A DNA stretch of 46,208 bases. Source: Pseudomonas sp. (GTDB lineage: Bacteria; Pseudomonadota; Gammaproteobacteria; Pseudomonadales; Pseudomonadaceae). Position numbers and translations under genes: made by a program. Of this stretch, positions 16,901 through 25,900 are shown one piece after another. Each line of letters opens with the position of its first letter. The stretch's first letter is position 1. The DNA is taken from positions 1 through 46,208 of the forward strand of contig NZ_JASLGE010000075.1 of assembly GCF_030150285.1 (NCBI RefSeq). The letters are read 5' to 3'. Under the pieces are notes generated by a model. It was not told where the DNA came from and did not search any database. It was given only the letters and a program-made list of their open reading frames with translations.

Positions 16901-19060
16901 GGCAGTGAGGGTTCTCTTGCGGTACTTAGCCAGCGGGTAGCGGCCAGTGCTGCGCAACAGCGCGCGCATTCAGCGCAACAGTTGGGGCTGCACACGATAA
17001 AACCCTGGTTCAAATCACCCATGCGGTTGGCGGATGGGCGCTTGGGTTACACCCTTGGAGGGCGATCGAGTCATCACGTCGATGTGCGTCAGACGGTCTT
17101 GCTCAAAGATCGGGTGGCTGAGCTGTATCCGCAGTTGACCGAGGCCCAGATTGGCCAGTTTTTACTGCGTTTGCGCGTTGAGCCGGGGCCTGCCGTTCAA
17201 GCATTGGCCCAATTGAAAAGCGAGCTCAAAACCTTGCGTGTGCAGCTGGCGGCCTGGGTGCGTTCGGACGTCTGGACGCAACCGCCTCGGGGCGCGCGCG
17301 TGCTGTTATCGGAGCAGGCCAAGCGCGGTATCAGCCTGACCCTGATACGTGCCTGGCGGCGGCAAAGCCGCAGTGTGCAGGGTGCCGAGCACACGGGGTA
17401 TGAGCTGGATCTCAACGCTTGGCCCGTGGACGGGTTACCCGTGTTGACGGCAAATTTCTCGCATATCACGGCGTTGAAAATGGCAAACGCGCAGAGTGCC
17501 GTGATTCCCTCTCACTTTCTGATGCTGTTTAAACAGTTACGGACGCTCTCATTAAGAAGTATGCAATTGAGGCAGTTGCCTGCCGAGCTGTCTTCGATGA
17601 CGCATCTGCTTGAGCTGGACTTGCAGGACAATCGAATCATTCTGGATGCGCCGTCGCTCTCGACCCTCGCGGGGCTTACCCGCCTGGAGTCGCTGAACCT
17701 GAACGGCAGCCCGTTGGCGCAGAGGGTTCAGGTCGGCCGCATGACCAGGCTCAAACACCTGTATTTGCGTTATACCGGTGCCACAGGCTGGCCGGAAGGG
17801 GTCGAAGCGCTGTCGAATCTTGAAACCCTCGACCTGCGTGACAACCAAATCCGCACCCTGCCTGCCGGGCTCTTGACTGAAGAACGCGCGCGACTGAACC
17901 GGGTAACGCATTTACACGATAACCCGCTGACGGCTACCGCGATTCGGCAGCTTGAAGTGTACCGGCGCGATCACGGCATTGACCTGGGCATACGCCCTCA
18001 GCGCGAGCACACCTCGCGCGGACGCGGTATTCACAACTGGGCTCCAGAACCCACCGACGTGCAGCGCAAGCTCTGGCGTAGCCTGTATGAAGCACACAAT
18101 TCGGTCGATTTTTTTCGGGTGCTTGAAGACATGAGTGTGTCACCTCAGTTTGCTCAAACCCGGGACAATTTGACGCAACGGGTCTGGGATCTGATGCAGG
18201 CCCTCCACGACAACACGGAGTTGCGCAGGCGCCTGTTCGCTGTAGCTAGCCATGAGCGGGCATGCGTGGATGGCATTGCCATGATTTTTTCCGATATGGA
18301 GTTGAGCCATAAGGTGTATGTCGCGGAGAAATCGGCGGCCACGGAGGCGCAACTGTTGAAACTGGCACGCGGGATGTTTCGAATGGATCGGCTTGATCAG
18401 TATGTGCAAGGGTTAGTGGATGCCAAAATCGCGCAGATCATGGCTGAGCAAGCCGGGTATGTTGAGGAACTGCAACGCATGGTGGACCTGGCTGGGCTTG
18501 AGGTTGAGGCTGTCGCCGGTATGGAGGCTGTAGAGCAGCAGGGCGTGGCGTATCGCCTGGGCTCTCCTCGTGCTTTACGGTTGGCGCAGTTGCTGAGCCC
18601 GCTGGCCTTGCAGTCCCGGATCAACCAGGTGGAACCCCTGGAGGTACAAATGTACTTTCATGTCCAATTGGCCGATGACCTGGAGTTGCCAGCGCGCCCG
18701 TCGAGCATGCACTACAGCCATATTATCGAGGTGACGCAGACGCAATTGGAGGCCGCGAAGGCCTTTGCGCTGGAGAATGACGACACGCCCGCGATGATGG
18801 CGTCGATCGAGAAACAGGGCTTCTGGGAGGCGTTTCTGGAGAAAAAATACCCGATGGACTTTTCCCGGGTGGTGCTGTCGCCCGAGCAGCGCATGGACGA
18901 ACTCTATACGCGACGCGAAGGGCTGAGCAGCGCGGACTTTTTGACACAAAGCCAGCAGATCAGTCAGCGGCGTGACCAAAGCCGGGCCGAGCTGATCACT
19001 CGGTTGACGCGCGAGGAGGTGCAGGAGCATCCGTTCGCCAAACCCCCTGCCTCTCGTTAG
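13970..19060 (+). CDS. Large LRR protein with NEL-type E3 ubiquitin ligase domain
   Basis: A 1696-residue protein, probably a toxin or effector that ubiquitinates host proteins. Residues 1 to about 430 resemble the DUF6543 N-terminal region of large Pseudomonas proteins. Residues of about 446-520 are a hydrophobic, Ala/Gly-rich segment (LSLMTLALGFVPVLGEVLLAASV), like membrane-inserting parts of big toxins. Residues of about 1165-1320 hold leucine-rich repeats (LLELDLQDNRI, LESLNLNGSPL, LETLDLRDNQIRTLPAGL). From about 1360 a NEL domain follows, with the catalytic cysteine C1432 in a Cys-x-Asp motif (ERACVDGIAM), as in IpaH/SspH. No type III or Sec signal is evident. The ATG is preferred to the GTG three bases earlier. 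An AT-rich leader suggests acquisition by transfer. Confidence 0.85.
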   Translation: MSELISRVPSVEQHSVASPSEQLSHTVVENQYSQFIEPLLSPWFRNSPSELRQALRDAMHHSLEAQRSVAALMARLTPIETFAEPLLLAALSEQGWSQLNCRQHGLKQVNLLSKNLLFLAQQHINLADSLVRWLWPAPWVPASFELNLVTSTTRSSLLEAALQNFEATEEQGFDAGSCIYQVLDDEEVIQPGVTPQGFARICRQLNLGEQYQSHLSSVFEPDSVQAPEAQGFSQTEQVSALFSVSKRYDFLCSVHMDFMQRYIRPDSYLFLKSLFDASGALIAKPDLTHSTLKIMEFELPGVVVFWPQGLPAGDVQRCIVYLPHSPEQSLHEFATFDLFKHTLREWLKSPLWVTYFLNLSPLRYRAEFKRRIDGRNVTWDSLLLVRSPVITEPALFAVTQAVAQAADPFRVAWALQLARLKDDARLLVVPTADEDSKSRQARQATYLNTGLSLMTLALGFVPVLGEVLLAASVVELGVDVYNGIKAWQHNDRVAALGYLFDVAESAALAGATAGAVKALKAQPVVDALEPVKLANGQARLWKPDLMAYQHPRTRVAGLKPDAQGIYSVDTRQYLLLDDAVYSLKMAPGAREGVIEHPSDPQAYTPVVQHNGQGTWVHEADMPGQWSRLRLFKRLGYQVQGIDDTVAEAILALTDTREPMLRTLYRDNLGVPPLLANTLSRVRASEYLTGFIARMTQASGHVAEDAQLQLQLLPQLPGWPPHKVVRLLSNQGALIKEYGQNLSTPGGRVQVTQAQVDRGDLLSTLLECLSTEQIEGMLGSVGSDSAQRVQALKQLLGSFARDHVLPTIERLTLDLAPKTALQLNLERQFPSLPPGVTAELAAHMTPPELERFSDDQRLPLRVLEEARSYVQVVRLNRALEGLFFSELSSADSQRLAFHTLPSLSGWPSNVRFVLLDKATGLELDSIGAQTAPLRREVFKRADGYEYYVTSRQQTLTSPGVLACVHEALTPLERDDLGLGSEGSLAVLSQRVAASAAQQRAHSAQQLGLHTIKPWFKSPMRLADGRLGYTLGGRSSHHVDVRQTVLLKDRVAELYPQLTEAQIGQFLLRLRVEPGPAVQALAQLKSELKTLRVQLAAWVRSDVWTQPPRGARVLLSEQAKRGISLTLIRAWRRQSRSVQGAEHTGYELDLNAWPVDGLPVLTANFSHITALKMANAQSAVIPSHFLMLFKQLRTLSLRSMQLRQLPAELSSMTHLLELDLQDNRIILDAPSLSTLAGLTRLESLNLNGSPLAQRVQVGRMTRLKHLYLRYTGATGWPEGVEALSNLETLDLRDNQIRTLPAGLLTEERARLNRVTHLHDNPLTATAIRQLEVYRRDHGIDLGIRPQREHTSRGRGIHNWAPEPTDVQRKLWRSLYEAHNSVDFFRVLEDMSVSPQFAQTRDNLTQRVWDLMQALHDNTELRRRLFAVASHERACVDGIAMIFSDMELSHKVYVAEKSAATEAQLLKLARGMFRMDRLDQYVQGLVDAKIAQIMAEQAGYVEELQRMVDLAGLEVEAVAGMEAVEQQGVAYRLGSPRALRLAQLLSPLALQSRINQVEPLEVQMYFHVQLADDLELPARPSSMHYSHIIEVTQTQLEAAKAFALENDDTPAMMASIEKQGFWEAFLEKKYPMDFSRVVLSPEQRMDELYTRREGLSSADFLTQSQQISQRRDQSRAELITRLTREEVQEHPFAKPPASR

Positions 19061-19077
19061 CGGGCAGGGCGAGCGCG

Positions 19078-19108
19078 CCCCGAGGCTGCCAATGGGCAGT
19101 TCCCGGGG
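19078..19108. terminator. GC-rich hairpin between convergent genes
   Basis: CCCCG...CGGGG encloses a second stem, CTGCC-aat-GGGCAG, between the ends of the LRR-NEL gene and the DUF934 gene. No T-run follows. A second repeat (CCCTGCC/GGCAGGG, 19045-19069) spans the stop codon. They may act together as a two-way stop or protect mRNA ends. Confidence 0.35.
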
Positions 19109-19121
19109 CGGCAAGCAGCTA

Positions 19122-19616
19122 TTAGCGGCGGCGGAACAGCGGGTTAGGCTCGTCCGTCGAGGCTTGATAGGTCACGCTGAAGTCTTTCAAGCCTTCCAGC
19201 GCTTCGTAAGGGTCTTTGTCGGCGCGGATGGCAAATGCATCGAAGCCACAGCGCTGCAGGTAGAACAACTGATCGCGCAGAATATCTCCCACGGCCCGCA
19301 GTTCACCCTTGTAGCCATAACGATCACGCAACAGGCGAGCGTTGGAATAGCTGCGACCATCGGTGAACGCCGGGAAGTTCAGGGCAATAACCTGAAAGTG
19401 TTCTACGTCGGGGCCGATTTCTTCTGCCTCTTCATCGCTGTCCAGCCACACGCCCAGGCCGCCATCGCGGGCTTTGAGGGCGTGGCCATGCTCACGCCAC
19501 AAGGCCAGTGGAACGATCAGGTCGTCACAGTTGGAAATGCCGTCGAAGCTCGCGTCCTTTGGCAGGAAATGCCAGGTTTCGTCGATGACTTCGTTATTTT
19601 TAATGATTCGCTGCAT
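19122..19616 (-). CDS. DUF934 sulfite-reductase-associated protein
   Basis: A 164-residue protein of the DUF934 family, the usual partner gene of CysI-type sulfite reductases. Recognisable segments are DLIVPLALW, LGVWLDSDEEAEEIG, FPAFTDGRSYSNARLLRDR and GFDAFAIRADKD. The ATG at 19616 (MQRIIKNNE) lies 17 bases inside the sulfite reductase gene, implying coupling. An upstream reading to 19694 would add residues that do not fit the family. It may assist electron delivery to, or assembly of, the reductase; the biochemical role is unproven. Confidence 0.85.
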   Translation of the reverse strand: MQRIIKNNEVIDETWHFLPKDASFDGISNCDDLIVPLALWREHGHALKARDGGLGVWLDSDEEAEEIGPDVEHFQVIALNFPAFTDGRSYSNARLLRDRYGYKGELRAVGDILRDQLFYLQRCGFDAFAIRADKDPYEALEGLKDFSVTYQASTDEPNPLFRRR

Positions 19617-21258
19617 AGACGCGCTCCTTGAAGGGATCGATGCCAATACGTTGGTAGGTGTCGATAAAACGCTCGTCTTCGTTGCGTTTTTCAACGTACA
19701 CGTCGATCAGCTTTTCAATCACATCCGGCATATCGTCCTGAGCAAACGACGGGCCGAGGATTTTGCCCAGGCTAGCGTCACGGCTGGCGCTGCCACCCAG
19801 CGACACCTGATAGAACTCGGCACCTTTTTTGTCGACACCCAGGATGCCGATGTGGCCCACGTGGTGGTGACCGCAGGCATTCATGCAGCCCGAAATGTTC
19901 AGGTCCAGCTCGCCGATGTCGAACAGGTAATCCAGGTCTTCAAAGCGGCGCTGGATCGATTCGGCAATCGGGATCGACTTGGCGTTGGCCAGCGAGCAGA
20001 AGTCGCCGCCAGGGCAGCAGATCATGTCGGTCAGCAGGCCGATGTTCGGGGTGGCGAAGCCTTGCTCGCGCAGAGCGCCCCACAGGGTGAACAACTGGCT
20101 TTCTTCGACGTCGGCCAGAATGATGTTCTGTTCGTGGGAGGTGCGCAGTTGGCCGAAGCTGTACTGGTCAGCCAGGTCGGCAATGCCGTCCCACTGTTTG
20201 TCGGTCACATCGCCCGGCGCTACGCCAGTCGGTTTCAACGACAAAGTGATAGCGACGTAGCCCGGTTTCTTGTGGGCCAACGTATTGCGGGCGCGCCAAC
20301 GGGCGAAGCCCGGGTGTTGTTTGTCCAGTTCAGCCAGTTCGGCGCTGAAGTCAGGCAAGACTTTATAGTCCGGGTCGACGAAATGCTTGGCGATACGTTG
20401 CACTTCGGCTTCGGTCAGGGTGGTCGAGCCACCACGCAGGTGAACCATCTCGGCTTCAACGCGCTCGGCGAAGACTTCAGGTGTCAGGGCCTTGACCAGA
20501 ATTTTGATCCGCGCCTTGTACTTGTTGTCCCGGCGGCCATAGCGGTTGTAAACCCGCAGGATGGATTCCAGGTAGCTGAGCAGGTCTTGCCACGGCAGGA
20601 ACTCATTGATGAACGCGCCGATCACCGGCGTACGGCCCAAGCCACCACCGACCAGCACGCGGAAGCCCAACTCACCGGCCTCGTTAAACACAGGCTCCAG
20701 GCCAATGTCGTGCACTTCAATCGCTGCGCGGTCTGACGCCGAACCGTTGATCGCAATTTTGAACTTGCGTGGCAAGTAGGCGAATTCCGGGTGGAAGGTG
20801 GTCCACTGACGAACAATCTCACACCACGGGCGCGAATCGATCAGCTCATCGGCAGCAACGCCGGCGAACTGGTCGGTCGTCACGTTCCGCAGGCAGTTGC
20901 CGCTGGTCTGAATGGCGTGCATTTGCACGGTCGCCAACTCTTCCAGGATATCCGGTACGTCTTCCAGTGCAGGCCAGTTGAACTGAACGTTCTGGCGAGT
21001 ACTGATGTGGGCGTAACCCTTGTCATAGTCGCGGGCGATTTTTGCCATCATTCGCGCTTGCCGCGACGTCAATTGGCCATAAGGCACAGCGACGCGCAGC
21101 ATCGGGGCAAAGCGTTGGACATAAAGGCCATTTTGCAGGCGTAGGGGGCGGAACTCTTCTTCGCTCAGCTCCCCTGCCAGATAGCGTCGGGTTTGATCCC
21201 GGAACTGCTTGACGCGGTCCTCGATGATCCGCTGATCGTACTCGTCGTATACGTACAT
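19600..21258 (-). CDS. cysI: Sulfite (nitrite/sulfite) reductase, CysI type
   Basis: A 552-residue siroheme/4Fe-4S enzyme that reduces sulfite to sulfide for cysteine and methionine synthesis. The cluster/siroheme ligands are C415 and C421 (C-x5-C, CPGGDFC), with C458 and C462 (C-x3-C, CMNAC). Two ferredoxin-like/siroheme half-domains are seen, with STRQNVQFNW in the first and GQLRTSHEQNIIL in the second. The length matches the ferredoxin-type form rather than the E. coli CysI that pairs with CysJ. No CysJ is present here. It is followed by the overlapping DUF934 gene. Nitrite cannot be excluded as a substrate. Confidence 0.85.
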   Translation of the reverse strand: MYVYDEYDQRIIEDRVKQFRDQTRRYLAGELSEEEFRPLRLQNGLYVQRFAPMLRVAVPYGQLTSRQARMMAKIARDYDKGYAHISTRQNVQFNWPALEDVPDILEELATVQMHAIQTSGNCLRNVTTDQFAGVAADELIDSRPWCEIVRQWTTFHPEFAYLPRKFKIAINGSASDRAAIEVHDIGLEPVFNEAGELGFRVLVGGGLGRTPVIGAFINEFLPWQDLLSYLESILRVYNRYGRRDNKYKARIKILVKALTPEVFAERVEAEMVHLRGGSTTLTEAEVQRIAKHFVDPDYKVLPDFSAELAELDKQHPGFARWRARNTLAHKKPGYVAITLSLKPTGVAPGDVTDKQWDGIADLADQYSFGQLRTSHEQNIILADVEESQLFTLWGALREQGFATPNIGLLTDMICCPGGDFCSLANAKSIPIAESIQRRFEDLDYLFDIGELDLNISGCMNACGHHHVGHIGILGVDKKGAEFYQVSLGGSASRDASLGKILGPSFAQDDMPDVIEKLIDVYVEKRNEDERFIDTYQRIGIDPFKERVYAANH

Positions 21259-21499
21259 ATAGGTCCTGTTCTCAGGCTGCTAACAGCTTGTCTGCGCGCA
21301 CGGCCGCGCACTCCCCACGGAGTGGGGCACGATACCAGTTTGTAGTTATGCGCAAAAGTCATGTTTGGGCATATGCAAAGAACCAAAACGCCTATAAGCG
21401 CCTGATGCGCAATGCCTTACTTGTAAGAAGGGTATTACTGGGCTTAACTCCACTGAAGTCTTCAAGCATTCACCCATAAACCCAAAAAAAGGCGATGCG

Positions 21500-21613
21500 A
21501 TGAGTACTCCAGCGAAAGTGCGTAAAAATCCGGGCAAGGTTGATGCGTGGGCCATTGTCTTTCTGGTCATCCTGGTGGTGGCCGCCGCGGTATTTTGGAG
21601 CAACCACACGTAG
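21500..21613 (+). CDS. Small single-span membrane protein (37 residues)
   Basis: A short gene, easily missed. Its ATG at 21500 is preceded by AAGG seven bases upstream. The protein has a basic N-terminus (STPAKVRKNPGKVD) followed by one hydrophobic helix (AIVFLVILVVAAAVFW) and the end SNHT. I recall similar short proteins next to the CysI-type gene in other Pseudomonas; that is from memory. It is divergent from the sulfite reductase gene, with about 240 bases between. Function is unknown. Confidence 0.65.
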   Translation: MSTPAKVRKNPGKVDAWAIVFLVILVVAAAVFWSNHT

Positions 21614-21696
21614 CTCTACGGCTTTAGTCCAGTCTGTCGTCGCCCTGATCAGCGTAATGGTATTGTGCCTGTAATACTCGCCAGGGACCGGTGCCA

Positions 21697-22794
21697 ATGC
21701 TCAAGTTTTTTTGCCAGTTCGTCTTGATGGCGTGCCTGCCGTTCTCTGGTGCGGTGCACGCTGCCAAGGTGCTATTTCTCAACCCCGGCAAAGCCAACGA
21801 AACATTCTGGGTCAGCTATTCGCAGTTTATGCAGACAGCGGCCAATGAGCTGGGCCTGGAGTTGCAGATCCAATACGGTCAGCGCATCCCGGAGCGGTCA
21901 ATCATGCAGGCGCGTGAAGCCCTTCAAGGGCCTGATCGGCCTGACTATCTGGTGTTTACCAATGAGCAGTACATCGCCCCGCAGATTCTGCGCCTGTCTC
22001 AGGGCAGCGGGGTCAAGCTGTTTATCGTCAACAACCCCCTGAGCTCTGAGCAGGCCAGCAGGATAGGGGCACAGGCGGCGAAAGTTTCCGGCCTGATTGG
22101 CAGCATGGCCACCAATGACGAGGAGGGTGGTTACCTGATGCTCAAGGAGCTGCTACGTCAGCATGGCCCGCTCAAGCCGGATCAAACCCTTGGTTTGCTG
22201 GCGTTCTCCGGGGTTAAAAACACCCCGGCGTCTATCCTGCGGGAAAAGGGCATGCAAAGGGCATTGAAGGAGCACCCGCAGGTACGCTTGCGGCAAAAGG
22301 TCTACGGTCAATGGAGTCAGCAGCGGGCCTACGATCAGGCGTTACAGTTGTTCAAGCGTTATCCCGGCACGAAGCTGGTGTGGGCGGCCAATGATGAGAT
22401 GGCGTTCGGGGCAATGCGTGCAGCGAGCGAGACGGGGCGGATCCCGGGCCGTGATGTGTTGTTCAGTGCAGTCAACAGTTCAATCCCGGCCCTTGAAGCA
22501 AGGATGGACGGGCGACTGAGTGCATTGGTGGCCGGGCACTTTACATTGGGCGGTTGGGCGATGGTGCTGCTCAGTGATGACAGCAAGGGCATTGATACGG
22601 CGCGTTATGGCGGGCGGGACCGGCTCGTGCCGGTGTTGCAGTTAATTGAACCGGAGCAGGCCGGGCATTTGCTGCAAGCTGCTCATCAGAACGGCATCCC
22701 GCTGACGTTTGCCGACTACTCGGCGCAGGGTAAACCGCCCAGTTACCGCTACCCCTTCTCAATCCAAACGGTGCTGCAGGCACTGGCACCGTAG
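21697..22794 (+). CDS. Periplasmic binding protein, sugar-ABC type
   Basis: A 365-residue type 1 periplasmic binding protein. The signal peptide is residues 1-22 (cut after AVHA) and the mature protein begins KVLFLNPG. The family fold is seen in FTNEQYIAPQIL, the first hinge region VNNPLSSEQ, and LVWAANDEMAFGAMRAA. The ATG at 21697 is 9 bases after AGGGA and is preferred to the GTG at 21691, which would be only three bases from it. No permease or ATPase gene lies nearby, so it may feed a distant transporter or a sensor kinase. The ligand is unknown; a sugar or autoinducer-like molecule is suggested by fold only. Confidence 0.75.
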   Translation: MLKFFCQFVLMACLPFSGAVHAAKVLFLNPGKANETFWVSYSQFMQTAANELGLELQIQYGQRIPERSIMQAREALQGPDRPDYLVFTNEQYIAPQILRLSQGSGVKLFIVNNPLSSEQASRIGAQAAKVSGLIGSMATNDEEGGYLMLKELLRQHGPLKPDQTLGLLAFSGVKNTPASILREKGMQRALKEHPQVRLRQKVYGQWSQQRAYDQALQLFKRYPGTKLVWAANDEMAFGAMRAASETGRIPGRDVLFSAVNSSIPALEARMDGRLSALVAGHFTLGGWAMVLLSDDSKGIDTARYGGRDRLVPVLQLIEPEQAGHLLQAAHQNGIPLTFADYSAQGKPPSYRYPFSIQTVLQALAP

Positions 22795-22799
22795 AGACC

Positions 22800-22925
22800 A
22801 GGCCTTGCGATCGCTGCGCAATCGTAAGACCTGCGTCAGCGACTACATCTGTAGTCGTTGACGAGCCATGCGAGGCTACGTCCGGCGCCGAAGGCGTCGT
22901 GAAGCCAGGCAGGAACACCGCTGAC
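22800..22925. repeat. REP-like element between convergent genes
   Basis: This gap after the binding-protein gene and before the metH stop holds a palindrome (CGACTAC-atct-GTAGTCG, about 22840-22858). It also carries the GCGAGGCTACGTCCG unit (22870-22884) and an inverted copy of the unit seen at 257-273. It is a probable composite REP (BIME-like) that may end transcription from both sides. Confidence 0.6.
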
Positions 22926-22953
22926 AACGGCTACAGGTGTGCGGCTCCGGGGT

Positions 22954-25900
22954 TTAGTTGTCGTACCCCAGGTTCGGGGCCAGCCAGCGTTCGGTCACGT
23001 TCAGGTCTTGGCCTTTACGGGCGGTGTAGCTGTCGATCTGGTCCTTGTCGACTTTGCCTACCGCAAAGTACTGCGCCTGAGGGTGCGCAAAGTACCAACC
23101 GCTGACCGCTGCCGCCGGGAACATGGCGTAGTGCTCGGTCAGGAACACGCCGCTTTTACCCGCCCGCATTTCTTGCGCTTCAGGGTCCAGCAATGTGAAC
23201 AGCGTGGCCTTTTCGGTGTGATCCGGGCAAGCCGGGTAGCCTGGTGCCGGGCGAATACCGCTGTATTGTTCCTTGATCAGTTCTTCGTTACCCAACTGCT
23301 CGTCCTTGGCGTATCCCCAGTATTGGGTACGTACCTGCTGGTGCAGCCATTCGGCACAGGCTTCGGCCAGGCGGTCTGCCAGGGCCTTGACCATGATCGA
23401 GTTGTAGTCGTCGCCCGCGTCCTGGTATGCCTTGGCCACTTCTTCGGCACCAATGCCGGCGGTGGTGATGAACCCGCCCACATAGTCGGTGATGCCGCTG
23501 TCTTTGGGGGCGACAAAGTCGGCCAGCGAGAAATTCGGCTTGCCGTCGGTTTTGATGATTTGCTGGCGCAAGTGATGCAGTTTGGCGATGGGCTGGCCAT
23601 CGTCACCGTACAGTTCCAGGTCGTCATCGTTGACCTGATTGGCCGGCCAGAAGCCGAAGACGGCACGGGCGCTGATGAGTTTTTCATCGATGAGTTTGTT
23701 GAGCATTTCCTGTGCATCGGCATACAGCGCGGTGGCAGCTTCACCGACCACTTCGTCCGTGAGAATGCGCGGGAATTTGCCGGCCAGGTCCCAGGAGATA
23801 AAGAACGGCGTCCAGTCGATGTACTCGGCCAGCACTTTCAGGTCGATATTGTCCAGTACCTTGGCACCGGTAAACGTCGGCACGACCGGCGTGTAAGCGG
23901 CCCAGTCGAACTGTGGTTTCTTGGCAATGGATGCGGCGTAGCTCAGGCGCTCGGTACGTGCGCTGCGGTTGGCAGTGCGCTCGCGTACGTCGACGTACTC
24001 GGCGCGGGTTTTTTCCACAAAGCCGGCCTTGAGTTCCTTGGACAGCAACTGCGTGGCCACGCCCACCGCACGGGATGCATCGGTGACGTAAATCACCGCG
24101 TCGTTCTGGTACTTGGGTTCGATCTTGACTGCCGTGTGCGCTTTGGACGTGGTGGCACCGCCGATCATCAGCGGCAGGTGGCAGTCCTGACGCTGCATCT
24201 CGCGCGCGACGTGCACCATTTCATCCAGCGACGGGGTGATCAGCCCGGACAGGCCGATGATGTCGCACTTCTGCTCTTTGGCCACCTGCAGAATTTTCTC
24301 GGCAGGCACCATCACGCCCAAGTCCACAATGTCGTAGCCGTTACAGCCCAGCACCACGCCCACAATGTTTTTGCCGATGTCGTGCACGTCGCCCTTCACC
24401 GTGGCCATCAGGATCTTGCCCTTGGCCTCGGGCTTGTCGCCTTTTTCCAGCTCGATAAACGGAATCAGGTGGGCCACGGCCTGCTTCATCACGCGGGCGG
24501 ATTTAACCACCTGCGGCAGGAACATTTTGCCCGCGCCAAACAGGTCACCGACGATGTTCATGCCCGACATCAGCGGGCCTTCGATCACCTCGATGGGGCG
24601 GGCGAAGGACAGGCGCGACGCTTCAGTGTCTTCGACGATATGGGTGGTGATGCCCTTGACCAGCGCATGTTCAAGGCGCTTGTTCACAGGCCAGCCGCGC
24701 CACTCTTCGGTTTCGGCTTCCTTGACACTGCCGTCGCCCTTGTACTTGTCGGCAATGGCCAGCAGGTTGTCGGTGGCGTCCGGGGTGCGGTTGAGCACCA
24801 CGTCTTCCACCGCATCGCGCAGTTCGGTCGGGATCTGGTCGTAGATCTCCAACTGGCCAGCGTTGACGATACCCATGGTCAGGCCGTTGCGGATCGCATA
24901 CAGCAGGAACACCGAGTGAATCGCCTCGCGCACCGGGTTGTTGCCACGGAACGAGAAGGACACGTTGGACACGCCGCCCGAGGTCAGGGCATACGGCAGT
25001 TCGTCGCGGATGTAGGCACAGGCATTGATGAAGTCCACGGCGTAGTTGTTGTGTTCTTCGATGCCGGTGGCCACGGCAAAAATGTTCGGGTCGAAGATGA
25101 TATCTTCCGGCGGAAAACCGACGTCATTGACCAGGATGTCGTAGGAGCGCTTGCAGATTTCCTTTTTGCGCGCCTCGGTGTCGGCCTGGCCCGTTTCGTC
25201 GAACGCCATCACCACCACCGCAGCGCCATAGCGTTTGCACAACTTGGCGTGGTGGATAAATTGCTCGACGCCTTCTTTCATGCTGATCGAGTTGACAATC
25301 CCTTTACCCTGAATGCACTTGAGGCCGGCTTCAATCACTTCCCACTTGGAGGAGTCGATCATGATGGGCACGCGGGAGATGTCCGGCTCGCCGGCAATCA
25401 GGTTGAGGAAGGTGACCATCGCCTTCTTCGAGTCCAGCATGCCTTCGTCCATGTTGATGTCGATGATTTGCGCACCGGCTTCAACTTGTTGCAGGGCCAC
25501 TTCCAGGGCTTCGGTGTAGTTGTCTTCGCGGATCAGCCGGGCGAAGCGGGCGGAGCCTGTGATGTTCGTACGTTCGCCGACGTTGACGAACAATGAGCTG
25601 CGATCAATGGTGAACGGCTCAAGGCCCGACAGACGGCAAGCCTTGGGAATGTCCGGGATCTGGCGCGGCGCGTAACCGGCCACGGCATGGGCGATAGCCT
25701 GGATATGGCCCGGCGTGGTGCCGCAGCAACCGCCCACGATGTTCAGGAAGCCGCTTTGGGCAAATTCTTCGATGACCTTGGCGGTCTCGGCCGGCAATTC
25801 GTCGTACTCGCCAAATTCGTTGGGCAGGCCGGCGTTCGGGTGCGCCGACACATAGGTGCCGGCCTTGTTCGAGAGTTCTTCAAGGTACGGACGCAGGTCG

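Noticed and set aside
22939..25596. An 885-codon plus-strand reading frame opposite metH
   Set aside because: It is antisense to the clear metH gene, rich in His/Gly/Val as shadow frames in GC-rich genes are, and has no domain.
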